Below, piece after piece: positions 56,259-64,000 of a DNA stretch of 64,000 nt. This DNA comes from Vibrio sp. qd031 (lineage in GTDB: Bacteria > Pseudomonadota > Gammaproteobacteria > Enterobacterales > Vibrionaceae): NCBI RefSeq assembly GCF_002100145.1, contig NZ_JXQD01000024.1, positions 436,094 through 500,093 of the forward strand. The letters run 5' to 3'. A program made the position numbers and the translations under genes. A model generated the notes under the pieces. The model saw only the letters and a program-made list of their open reading frames with translations, did no database searches and was not told where the DNA came from. Each line of letters starts with the position of its first letter. The first letter of the stretch is position 1.

Positions 56259-57131
56259 TTACCAACCAGTTACTTCACGAAGCGCACTGCCGATGTCTGC
56301 AAGACTTTTCACCGTCTTCACACCCGCGGCTTCTAGCGCTTGGAATTTATCTTCCGCAGTACCTTTACCACCAGAGATGATCGCACCTGCGTGACCCATA
56401 CGCTTGCCTGGAGGGGCAGTGACGCCGGCAATGTAGGAAACCACTGGTTTAGTGACATTGTCTTTAATAAACGCTGCAGCTTCTTCTTCAGCGGTACCAC
56501 CGATTTCACCGATCATGACAATCGCTTCAGTTTCAGGGTCTTCTTGGAACAACTTAAGAATGTCAATGAAGTTAGAACCAGGAATTGGGTCACCACCAAT
56601 ACCCACACACGACGACTGACCAAAGCCTTCGTCTGTGGTTTGCTTAACCGCTTCGTAGGTCAATGTACCTGAACGAGATACAATGCCTACGCGACCTTTC
56701 TTGTGAATGTGGCCTGGCATGATACCGATCTTACACTCGTCTGGCGTGATCACACCCGGACAGTTAGGACCAATCATCACAACGCCTGTCTCTTCAAGCT
56801 TCACTTTCACATCGATCATATCGATGGTTGGGATGCCTTCCGTAATGGTCACGATGAGTTTAATGCCCGCATCAATCGCTTCAAGAATGGCGTCTTTACA
56901 AAATGCGGCTGGCACATAGATAACCGTTGCTGTCGCGCCCGTCGTCTCAACCGCTTCACGCACTGTATTGAATACTGGTAGACCTAGGTGTGTTTGACCG
57001 CCTTTACCTGGAGAAACACCGCCGACCATTTGCGTACCGTATGCGATAGCTTGCTCCGAGTGGAACGTACCTTGGCCACCGGTAAAGCCCTGACAAATTA
57101 CTTTGGTGTCTTTATTAATGAGTACAGACAT
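56259..57131 (-). CDS. sucD: Succinyl-CoA synthetase alpha subunit
   Basis: A 290-residue TCA-cycle enzyme subunit that binds CoA and carries the phosphohistidine. CoA-binding [23 protein letters not shown] (about residues 10-32) and the active-site His in [18 protein letters not shown] (about 246-263) are present. Its ATG overlaps the sucC stop by one base (TAATG). Last gene of the sdh-suc operon. Confidence 0.97.
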   Translation of the reverse strand: MSVLINKDTKVICQGFTGGQGTFHSEQAIAYGTQMVGGVSPGKGGQTHLGLPVFNTVREAVETTGATATVIYVPAAFCKDAILEAIDAGIKLIVTITEGIPTIDMIDVKVKLEETGVVMIGPNCPGVITPDECKIGIMPGHIHKKGRVGIVSRSGTLTYEAVKQTTDEGFGQSSCVGIGGDPIPGSNFIDILKLFQEDPETEAIVMIGEIGGTAEEEAAAFIKDNVTKPVVSYIAGVTAPPGKRMGHAGAIISGGKGTAEDKFQALEAAGVKTVKSLADIGSALREVTGW

Positions 57132-58297
57132 TATTTGGCCTCCGCAGCAGCAACTACTTTTTGAGCCGCATCAGTCAAAGACTCTGCAGCAATGATATCA
57201 ACGTCAGAATTAGCAAGAACTTGGCGACCAAGATCTGCGTTGGTGCCTTCTAGACGTACCACAACGGGCACGTTCACACCGACTTCTTTTACTGCGCCAA
57301 TGATGCCTTCGGCAATCATGTCACAACGTACGATACCGCCAAAAATGTTCACCAAAACGGCTTTCACATTGTCGTCGGACAAGATGATCTTAAACGCTTC
57401 TGCTACACGTTCTTTGGTTGCGCCGCCACCAACGTCTAAGAAGTTAGCTGGCTTGCCACCGTGCAAGTTAACGATGTCCATGGTACCCATTGCTAGGCCC
57501 GCACCGTTCACCATACACCCTACAGTGCCATCAAGAGCAACGTAGTTAAGTTCCCATTGTGCGGCATGTGCTTCACGTTCATCTTCTTGTGATGGATCGT
57601 GCATTTCGCGCAGTTTAGGCTGACGGTACATGGCGTTTGAATCAATGTTGATCTTGCCATCAAGACAAAGTAGATCGCCTTCAGCAGTAACCACCAATGG
57701 GTTAATTTCTAGCAATGCGAGGTCGTATTGCTCAAACATGTTCGCCAGACCCATAAAGATTTTAACAAACTGTTTTATCTGGTCGCCTGTAAGGCCAAGT
57801 TTGAACGCGAGCTCACGGCCCTGGTAAGCCTGAGGGCCAACCAATGGATCAATCGCAGCTTTGTGGATAAGCTCAGGAGTTTCCTCAGCAACTTTTTCAA
57901 TTTCAACGCCACCTTCTGTTGATGCCATGAACACGACTTTGCGCGTTGCACGGTCAACCACTGCACCTAGGTACAGCTCATTGGCGATGTTCGATGCTTC
58001 TTCAACCAAGATTTTAGTGACCGGTTGACCTGCCGCATCTGTTTGATAAGTCACTAGGTTTTTGCCTAGCCACTTTTGCGCAAACTCTTTTGCACCTTCT
58101 CTAGTGTCGTGTAGCTCCACACCGCCCGCTTTACCGCGGCCACCAGCGTGAACCTGACATTTCACGACTTTCTTAGCCGTACTAATACGACCCGCTGCTT
58201 CAAACGCTTCTTGCGCTGTTTCACATGCGTAGCCTTCTGGTACTGGCAATCCGAATTCTGCAAACAGCTGTTTGGCTTGGTATTCATGCAAATTCAT
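57131..58297 (-). CDS. sucC: Succinyl-CoA synthetase beta subunit
   Basis: A 388-residue ATP-grasp subunit that phosphorylates ADP or [23 protein letters not shown] at the start, [16 protein letters not shown] (about residues 47-62), LEINPLVV and [16 protein letters not shown] (about 320-335) are diagnostic. It is separated from sucB by 200 bases that contain a palindrome and a hairpin. Confidence 0.97.
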   Translation of the reverse strand: MNLHEYQAKQLFAEFGLPVPEGYACETAQEAFEAAGRISTAKKVVKCQVHAGGRGKAGGVELHDTREGAKEFAQKWLGKNLVTYQTDAAGQPVTKILVEEASNIANELYLGAVVDRATRKVVFMASTEGGVEIEKVAEETPELIHKAAIDPLVGPQAYQGRELAFKLGLTGDQIKQFVKIFMGLANMFEQYDLALLEINPLVVTAEGDLLCLDGKINIDSNAMYRQPKLREMHDPSQEDEREAHAAQWELNYVALDGTVGCMVNGAGLAMGTMDIVNLHGGKPANFLDVGGGATKERVAEAFKIILSDDNVKAVLVNIFGGIVRCDMIAEGIIGAVKEVGVNVPVVVRLEGTNADLGRQVLANSDVDIIAAESLTDAAQKVVAAAEAK

Positions 58298-58371
58298 GTG
58301 TTTATTCCGTAGTTATTATTGTCCATGGGCACCGTTGCATTGTGGGCCCTTACGTAGGAGTACTCTTGAGC

Positions 58372-58422
58372 TAAGCGGTACCGCTTATTCCGCAGGCCAA
58401 AAGGCAACCCATTTCCGTTGCC
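58372..58422. promoter_or_regulatory. Palindrome and hairpin in the sucB-sucC gap
   Basis: TAAGCGGTACCGCTTA (58372-58387) is a perfect 16-base palindrome. On the minus strand GGCAAC/GTTGCC (58403-58422) is followed by TTTT, giving a weak terminator-like hairpin. Together they could act as an attenuator or mRNA processing site that sets sucCD against sucAB expression. Confidence 0.5.
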
Positions 58423-58497
58423 TGTAACCTTAAGAATTAAGTTGAGTGAGAGTGAGCACCCCTACCCAACTTAAATTTAGACCTTTAGTTTGAGACT

Positions 58498-59706
58498 CTA
58501 AACATCGAGAAGCAGACGAGCAGGATCTTCTAGAAGTTCTTTAATGGTGACCAAGAAGCCCACAGACTCTCGACCATCGATCAATCGGTGGTCATAAGAC
58601 AGAGCTAGGTACATCATTGGTAGAATCTCAACTTTTCCATCCACTGCCATTGGGCGATCTTGGATCTTGTGCATACCCAAAATAGCCGCTTGCGGTGGGT
58701 TGATGATCGGCGTCGACATCAATGAGCCAAAGACACCACCATTGGTGATGGTAAAGTTACCCCCCATCAATTCGTCTACCGTCAATTTGCCATCACGACC
58801 TTTAATCGCAAGCTCCTTGATGCCTTTTTCGATGTCAGCAAAGCCTAAGGTATCACAGTCTTTCAAGACCGGGGTAACCAGACCACGTGGCGTAGAAACC
58901 GCCATACTGATGTCAAAATAGTTATGATAAACGATATCGGTGCCATCGATGGAAGCGTTCACTTCTGGATAGCGCTTCAATGCTTCTGTTACGGCTTTTA
59001 CGTAGAAAGACATAAAGCCAAGACGAGTACCATGACGCTCTTCAAATTGATCTTTGTATTGCTTACGCAAATCCATGATTGGCTTCATATTCACTTCGTT
59101 GAACGTCGTCAACATAGCGGTGCTGTTTTTTGCTTCAAGCAGTCGGTTAGCGACGGTTTTACGAAGGCGAGTCATCGGCACGCGTTTTTGACTGCGAGCC
59201 GAGGCTAGCGCTTCGGCTTTTGCATCAGCTTGTGCAACTGGAGCCACTTTGGCATCCGCAATATGTTTCTCAACATCTTCGCGAGTAATACGGCCACCAA
59301 CGCCGCTGCCATTGACATCTGCTGCCTTTAAGTCGTTTTCAGCAAGCAAACGGCGAACCGCTGGGCTAAGCGCATCGTTCGACTCTTCAGTAAGAGACGC
59401 TTTATGGCGCTTATCTGGCGATGCTTCGGTTGCTTGAGTCGAATCGTTGGTAGGTTCTCCAGCGACTGCGCCTGCTTTTAACTTGGCGATGAGTTGCTTA
59501 GAAAGTACCGTTGCACCTTCTTCTTCAATAATGGCTTCTAACACACCAGCTTCTGGCGCTGGTACTTCAAGTACCACTTTATCTGTTTCGATATCGACGA
59601 TAACTTCGTCACGCTCTACAGCGTCGCCTGGCTGCTTATGCCAGGTCGCTACGGTGGCGTCCGCAACAGATTCAGGTAAATCAGGAACCAGAATTTCAAT
59701 TGTCAT
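58498..59706 (-). CDS. sucB: 2-oxoglutarate dehydrogenase E2 (dihydrolipoyl succinyltransferase)
   Basis: A 402-residue core component of the 2-oxoglutarate dehydrogenase complex. The lipoyl domain has the modified lysine in [14 protein letters not shown] (about residue 43). The subunit-binding domain [37 protein letters not shown] (about 111-147) and the catalytic domain with [16 protein letters not shown] (HxxxDG, about 370-385) follow. AAGGAAA precedes the ATG. It lies 29 bases after sucA. Confidence 0.97.
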   Translation of the reverse strand: MTIEILVPDLPESVADATVATWHKQPGDAVERDEVIVDIETDKVVLEVPAPEAGVLEAIIEEEGATVLSKQLIAKLKAGAVAGEPTNDSTQATEASPDKRHKASLTEESNDALSPAVRRLLAENDLKAADVNGSGVGGRITREDVEKHIADAKVAPVAQADAKAEALASARSQKRVPMTRLRKTVANRLLEAKNSTAMLTTFNEVNMKPIMDLRKQYKDQFEERHGTRLGFMSFYVKAVTEALKRYPEVNASIDGTDIVYHNYFDISMAVSTPRGLVTPVLKDCDTLGFADIEKGIKELAIKGRDGKLTVDELMGGNFTITNGGVFGSLMSTPIINPPQAAILGMHKIQDRPMAVDGKVEILPMMYLALSYDHRLIDGRESVGFLVTIKELLEDPARLLLDV

Positions 59707-59735
59707 AATGTGGGTTTCCTTACTATCTTCTAGTT

Positions 59736-62558
59736 CTAAGCTGTAGGGCTTATGGTTAACGCGTCATCTATCAACGCTTGCTGTTGTTTAATGTGAACGG
59801 ACATATAGCCCACCGCTGGCGATGCAGAAGCTGGGCGACCTGCATACTCTAACGAACTGCCTTCTGGCGTAGCGGCGCGGAAGTTGTGCTGGCTCGAATA
59901 CCACGCACCTTGGTTCTGAGGCTCTTCCTGACACCAAATAAAGTCCATCACTTGGGGATATTCATTACGTAGTACTTGGCGCAAGTCATCCAGTGGGAAC
60001 GGATACAACTGCTCAATACGAATGATTGCGACATCTTTGAGGTCACGCTTACGTCGTTCTTCGAGAAGATCAAAGTAAACTTTACCCGAACAAAATACAA
60101 TGCGCTTCACTTCACTCTTATCTAACTCGTCGATCTCATTGATAACGCTTTGGAAAGTACCCTCTGCCAGCTCTTCCAAGCTAGACGTACACAGAGGATG
60201 ACGCAATAATGATTTCGGCGACATTACAATAAGTGGGCGACGCATTGGTCGTACAACCTGACGACGTATCATGTGATACACCTGTGCAGGGGTAGACGGA
60301 ACGACAACCTGAATGTTTTGTTCAGCACATAACTGCAAGTAACGTTCAAGTCGAGCTGACGAGTGCTCTGGCCCTTGACCTTCATAACCGTGCGGCAGCA
60401 ACATTGTGATACCGCATAGACGGCCCCACTTTTGCTCACCAGAGGAAATGAATTGATCGATAACCACTTGGGCGCCATTAGCAAAATCACCAAATTGCGC
60501 TTCCCAAATCGTCAAGCCACCAGGTTCAGCGGTTGCGTAACCATATTCAAACGCCAGAACTGCCTCTTCAGACAATACCGAGTCGAACACTTGGAATGGA
60601 CCCTGTTTATCGTGCACATTAGCAAGTGGTGTGTAAGTGCTAGCATCGATTTGGTTGTGCAATACCGAATGACGGTGGAAGAACGTACCACGGCCAGAGT
60701 CCTGACCAGAAATACGGATTCGCTTACCATCGTCCACGATAGTGGCATAGGCTAAAGTTTCTGCCATCCCCCAATCCAGTTGTTTCTCACCAGACATCAT
60801 CATTTTACGGTCGCCGTAAATCTTCTTAACACGACTTTGCAGGGTGTGACTTTCTGGCGCTGTACACAGTTTGTCGCCAAGCTCTTTAAGACGCTCCAAT
60901 GGGAATTCATTATCCCACTGCATATCCCAGTCGTGTCCTAAATACGGAGACCAGTCTACAGAGTGGAGTGCCATCGGACGGAACTCTTTTACCACGACCT
61001 CGCCTTTATCCAGCGCGTCACGGTATTCATTGACCATTTGCGTCGCGGTTTCGATGGTCGTTTCATCACGCGCCATCAATACATCGGCATACAGTTTACG
61101 CGGTGTTGGGTGCTTCTTGATCTTTTGGTACATCAGCGGCTGCGTTGCATTCGGCTCGTCCGCTTCGTTGTGACCGTGTCGGCGATAACAGACCAACTCA
61201 ATCACCACATCACGCTTAAACGTGTTGCGATAGTCAAGGGCAGTGCGGGCTACAAAAGCAACCGCTTCTGGATCGTCAGCATTAACGTGGAAAATCGGAG
61301 CCTGCACCATTTTGGCAATATCGGTACAGTACATGGTTGAGCGCGTGTCACGCGGGTTTGATGTGGTAAAGCCCACTTGGTTGTTCACAACGATTCGAAC
61401 CGTACCACCCACTCGGAATCCGCGAGTTTGAGACATGTTAAACGTCTCTTGTACAACACCTTGACCAGCAATCGCAGAGTCACCGTGAATAGTAATAGGT
61501 AGAACAATGTCGCCGTCTTTGTCGTCTAAACGATCTTGACGGGCGCGAACCGACCCAATAACCACTGGGTTTACAATTTCGAGATGCGAAGGGTTAAACG
61601 CGAGCACTAAGTGAACGTCGCCGGCTGGAGTGGCAAAGTCGGCAGAAAAACCTTGGTGATACTTAACGTCGCCTGTACCCCATGTGTCGTCGTGTTTACC
61701 CGCAAACTCATCAAACAAGTCTTGTGGCTTTTTACCCAACACATTAACCAACATGTTAAGACGGCCACGGTGCGCCATGCCAATGACGACTTCTCGCATA
61801 CCACTACCACCGGCGTGGCGGATAAGCTCTTTAGTCATCGGGATTAGGGCGTCGCCCCCTTCAAGAGAGAAGCGTTTCGCACCCGGAAATTTTGCTCCCA
61901 AGTAACGTTCTAAACCTTCAGCTGCGGTTAATTCATCTAGGAAGGTGTGTTTCTCTTCTTGACTAAACGAGCCCGCCCCAACCACAGACTCAAGACGCTG
62001 TTGAACCCAACGTTTTTGTTCTGTATTGGTCATGTGCATATATTCTGCACCAATAGAGCCGCAATAGGTTTTTTGAAGGGCGTTGTAAAGATCTTTTAAC
62101 TTCATGGTCTCTTGCCCAATAGCAAAAGAACCTACGTTAAAGGTCTCTTCAAAATCTTCTGGAGTTAAACTGTGGAAAGCGGGATCGAGTTCGGGCTGAA
62201 CTGGACGTTCCCATAGACCGAGTGGGTCTAGATTCGCGGCTTGGTGGCCACGGAAGCGGTAAGCATTAATAAGTTGGAGAACCCTTACCTGCTTTGCATC
62301 GACATCAGGATCACTGACTGGAGCGTTGTATTGCTTAGTTTCTTGGGCGAGTCTGCGGAAGTAGTCACGGACACGTGAGTGTGGCTGTTCTGCCTCAACT
62401 GACGCTTGCACAGGCAAATCGTCAAACACACGTTTCCATTCCTCACCAACCAGATCGGGATCGCTTAGATACAATTCGTAGAGTTCTTCTACATAAGTCG
62501 CATTGGCGCCAGCCAAGTGAGAAGACTCGAGCCATGCCTTCATCACGCCATTGTGCAT
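59736..62558 (-). CDS. sucA: 2-oxoglutarate dehydrogenase E1
   Basis: A 940-residue thiamine diphosphate-dependent decarboxylase. [17 protein letters not shown] (about residues 260-276), [23 protein letters not shown] (about 315-337), the cofactor region [18 protein letters not shown] and the C-terminal transketolase-like domain ([35 protein letters not shown]) are clear. AAGGGAAA precedes the ATG. Follows sdhB after 146 bases that hold a stem-loop. Confidence 0.97.
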   Translation of the reverse strand: MHNGVMKAWLESSHLAGANATYVEELYELYLSDPDLVGEEWKRVFDDLPVQASVEAEQPHSRVRDYFRRLAQETKQYNAPVSDPDVDAKQVRVLQLINAYRFRGHQAANLDPLGLWERPVQPELDPAFHSLTPEDFEETFNVGSFAIGQETMKLKDLYNALQKTYCGSIGAEYMHMTNTEQKRWVQQRLESVVGAGSFSQEEKHTFLDELTAAEGLERYLGAKFPGAKRFSLEGGDALIPMTKELIRHAGGSGMREVVIGMAHRGRLNMLVNVLGKKPQDLFDEFAGKHDDTWGTGDVKYHQGFSADFATPAGDVHLVLAFNPSHLEIVNPVVIGSVRARQDRLDDKDGDIVLPITIHGDSAIAGQGVVQETFNMSQTRGFRVGGTVRIVVNNQVGFTTSNPRDTRSTMYCTDIAKMVQAPIFHVNADDPEAVAFVARTALDYRNTFKRDVVIELVCYRRHGHNEADEPNATQPLMYQKIKKHPTPRKLYADVLMARDETTIETATQMVNEYRDALDKGEVVVKEFRPMALHSVDWSPYLGHDWDMQWDNEFPLERLKELGDKLCTAPESHTLQSRVKKIYGDRKMMMSGEKQLDWGMAETLAYATIVDDGKRIRISGQDSGRGTFFHRHSVLHNQIDASTYTPLANVHDKQGPFQVFDSVLSEEAVLAFEYGYATAEPGGLTIWEAQFGDFANGAQVVIDQFISSGEQKWGRLCGITMLLPHGYEGQGPEHSSARLERYLQLCAEQNIQVVVPSTPAQVYHMIRRQVVRPMRRPLIVMSPKSLLRHPLCTSSLEELAEGTFQSVINEIDELDKSEVKRIVFCSGKVYFDLLEERRKRDLKDVAIIRIEQLYPFPLDDLRQVLRNEYPQVMDFIWCQEEPQNQGAWYSSQHNFRAATPEGSSLEYAGRPASASPAVGYMSVHIKQQQALIDDALTISPTA

Positions 62559-62644
62559 AGTTTCCCTTAACCTGTAGGTTTTACTGTCGCTCTGTAGGAG
62601 CTCACTTCACTAATTCGAGTCAAATTTAAAGTTGGGCTTTAATT

Positions 62645-62700
62645 GCTCGATTCCTTGTTATAGCCAACCCTAAATTCGCTAGGGCTGGCAATTTTTATTA
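62645..62700. other. Stem-loop between sdhB and sucA
   Basis: CCAACCCTA/TAGGGCTGG hairpin with a T-rich stretch only on its plus-strand side. In the sdh-suc transcript (minus strand) it has no following T tract, so it is more likely an mRNA stability or processing element than a terminator. Confidence 0.4.
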
Positions 62701-62704
62701 TTTT

Positions 62705-63415
62705 TTAAATTGAACGTTCAATTAGCATGGTCTTAATATGACCGATTGCCTTAGTTGGATTCAACCCTTTAGGACATACACTTACACAATTCATGATGCC
62801 ATGGCAACGGAAAACGCTAAATGCATCATCCAAATCGGCCAGGCGCTCATCGGTAGCAGTGTCACGACTGTCAATCAGCCAGCGGTACGCTGCCAACAGA
62901 CCAGCTGGCCCCACAAATTTGTCCGGGTTCCACCAGAACGATGGGCACGATGTCGTACAACATGCGCACATAATACATTCATACAAACCGTCCAAGTGAG
63001 CACGCTCTTCTGGTGACTGCAGATTTTCACGCGATGGTGGCAAGCTGTCGTCATCAATTAAGAATGGTTTCACTTTGGCGTAGTTATCGTAGAACTGTGT
63101 CATGTCGACAATTAAGTCACGCACCACAGGCAGACCTGGCAGTGGACGTATCACCAGTTTGTCGCCAGTTAAAGCCGACAAGGGTGTAATACAGGCCAAA
63201 CCATTTTTGCCGTTCATGTTTAGACCGTCCGAACCACATACCCCTTCTCGGCAAGAACGGCGAAATGAGATGCTTGGATCTTGCTCTTTCAGCAGGATCA
63301 AGGCATCGAGCACCATCATGTCCGAGCCTTCTTCGACCTCAAGCACATAATCTTTCATGTATGGCTTGGTATCGATGTCAGGGTTGTAGCGATACAAAGA
63401 GAAGTTAAGTTTCAT
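62705..63415 (-). CDS. sdhB: Succinate dehydrogenase iron-sulfur subunit
   Basis: A 236-residue electron-transfer subunit of complex II. The 2Fe-2S site is CREGVCGSDGLNMNGKNGLAC (about residues 55-75), the 4Fe-4S site CIMCACCTTSCP (about 147-158) and the 3Fe-4S site CHGIMNCVSVCPKGLNP (about 205-221). It starts 14 bases after the sdhA stop. Confidence 0.97.
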   Translation of the reverse strand: MKLNFSLYRYNPDIDTKPYMKDYVLEVEEGSDMMVLDALILLKEQDPSISFRRSCREGVCGSDGLNMNGKNGLACITPLSALTGDKLVIRPLPGLPVVRDLIVDMTQFYDNYAKVKPFLIDDDSLPPSRENLQSPEERAHLDGLYECIMCACCTTSCPSFWWNPDKFVGPAGLLAAYRWLIDSRDTATDERLADLDDAFSVFRCHGIMNCVSVCPKGLNPTKAIGHIKTMLIERSI

Positions 63416-63429
63416 AATAGTGTCCTCCC

Positions 63430-64000
63430 TTAGTATGTACGTGCTTTCGGCGGGAATGCTTCACGATGAACCGGCGTCATGTTGACATCACGTTTGCTCA
63501 TCTGCTCAGTTTCCGGGTTGTAAATAGAGTGACACAACCACTGCTCATCATCACGATCTGGATAGTCAAAGCGTGCATGGGCACCACGAGACTCAGTACG
63601 GTAGTTCGCCGCTACAGCAGTAGAAACCGCTGTTTCCATTAGATTATCCAGCTCTAGACACTCAATACGTTGAGTGTTGAACTCAGACGATTTATCCGCC
63701 AAGTGCGCGTTTTGCAGTCGCTCGCGAATCGTCTTAAGCTCTTCCAGACCAGTCGCCATTGCGTCACCTTCACGGAATACCGAGAAGCTGTTTTGCATGC
63801 AGCGTTGAAGATCTTTACGAATTTGAACCGGATCTTCACCTGAAGTTGAGTTTTCCCAGCGCATGGTACGCGCCAGTGACTCTTCGATGTCAGATTCAGA
63901 GGCTGGGCGCGCTTCCGCTTGTGCAGCAAGAGTCTCACCAAGGTGTAGACCTGTTGCACGGCCAAATACCACCAAATCAAGTAAAGAGTTACCACCAAGG
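63430..64000 (-). CDS. sdhA: Succinate dehydrogenase flavoprotein subunit, C-terminal part
   Basis: The frame is open to the window edge, so only about the last 190 residues are seen. They include [10 protein letters not shown] near the edge and the C-terminal [22 protein letters not shown] with the catalytic-site arginines, then [29 protein letters not shown]. SdhA oxidises succinate with covalently bound FAD; the FAD-binding histidine region lies outside the window. Confidence 0.96.
   Translation of the reverse strand, partial: LGGNSLLDLVVFGRATGLHLGETLAAQAEARPASESDIEESLARTMRWENSTSGEDPVQIRKDLQRCMQNSFSVFREGDAMATGLEELKTIRERLQNAHLADKSSEFNTQRIECLELDNLMETAVSTAVAANYRTESRGAHARFDYPDRDDEQWLCHSIYNPETEQMSKRDVNMTPVHREAFPPKARTY

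Noticed and set aside
1..64000. CRISPR arrays, rRNA operons and prophage structural genes
   Set aside because: No regularly spaced repeats with unique spacers, no rRNA sequence and no capsid, tail or terminase genes were seen.

Overview
This window looks like a Vibrio chromosome (Gammaproteobacteria, Vibrionaceae). The protein sequences and gene order (yoaA-tsaB-slp-fadD-rnd, sdhAB-sucABCD, feoABC, znuA/znuCB, yecM next to argS) are of the gammaproteobacterial type. FNR-like boxes, an FMN riboswitch and TAATACCA palindromic repeats agree with this.

Layout. 1-17.7 kb is core or lightly accessory chromosome: the 3' two thirds of rne, a SulP anion transporter, a 62-residue protein behind a perfect FNR box, a membrane methyltransferase-like protein, a K+ channel, a kinase/MATE pair, an OmpA-like porin, a GGDEF-EAL protein, a membrane pentapeptide protein, a LysR regulator divergent from an MBL-fold/DsbA-like pair, and a Na+/Ca2+ exchanger. 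17.88-33.08 kb is a 15.2-kb genomic island in the 3' end of tRNA-Arg(TCT). It is bounded by a 20-bp direct repeat of the tRNA end, inside a longer imperfect repeat that also duplicates the tRNA terminator. Every recognisable island gene is on the minus strand: a HipA-like kinase/DUF3037 pair, two different tyrosine recombinases with an excisionase-like HTH protein, and a 2127-residue exported RHS/YD-repeat protein. The RHS gene is followed by a four-helix membrane protein that is its likely immunity protein, an orphan broken RHS tip with a previously hidden 57-codon candidate immunity gene, and a third, badly decayed RHS fragment. 33.3-64 kb is core chromosome again: folD, lytic transglycosylase, ycgL, rnd, fadD, slp-like, tsaB, yoaA, purU, yecM, argS, an FMN riboswitch with an EamA transporter, a HIT protein, feoABC, znuA and znuCB, a secreted GH9 glycosidase, and sucDCBA-sdhBA read on the minus strand (sdhA runs off the end).

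How the genes work together. The right end encodes the TCA segment succinate dehydrogenase/2-oxoglutarate dehydrogenase/succinyl-CoA synthetase. feo and znu are metal uptake systems; feo has a visible FNR box and a Fur-like site. The most novel part is the island. It holds a signal-peptide-bearing RHS polymorphic toxin with a hydrophobic tip and membrane immunity protein, plus the fossils of two earlier tips, and a translationally coupled HipA-kinase/DUF3037 module of unknown role. All functional statements rest on motif recognition by eye; no database search was run.
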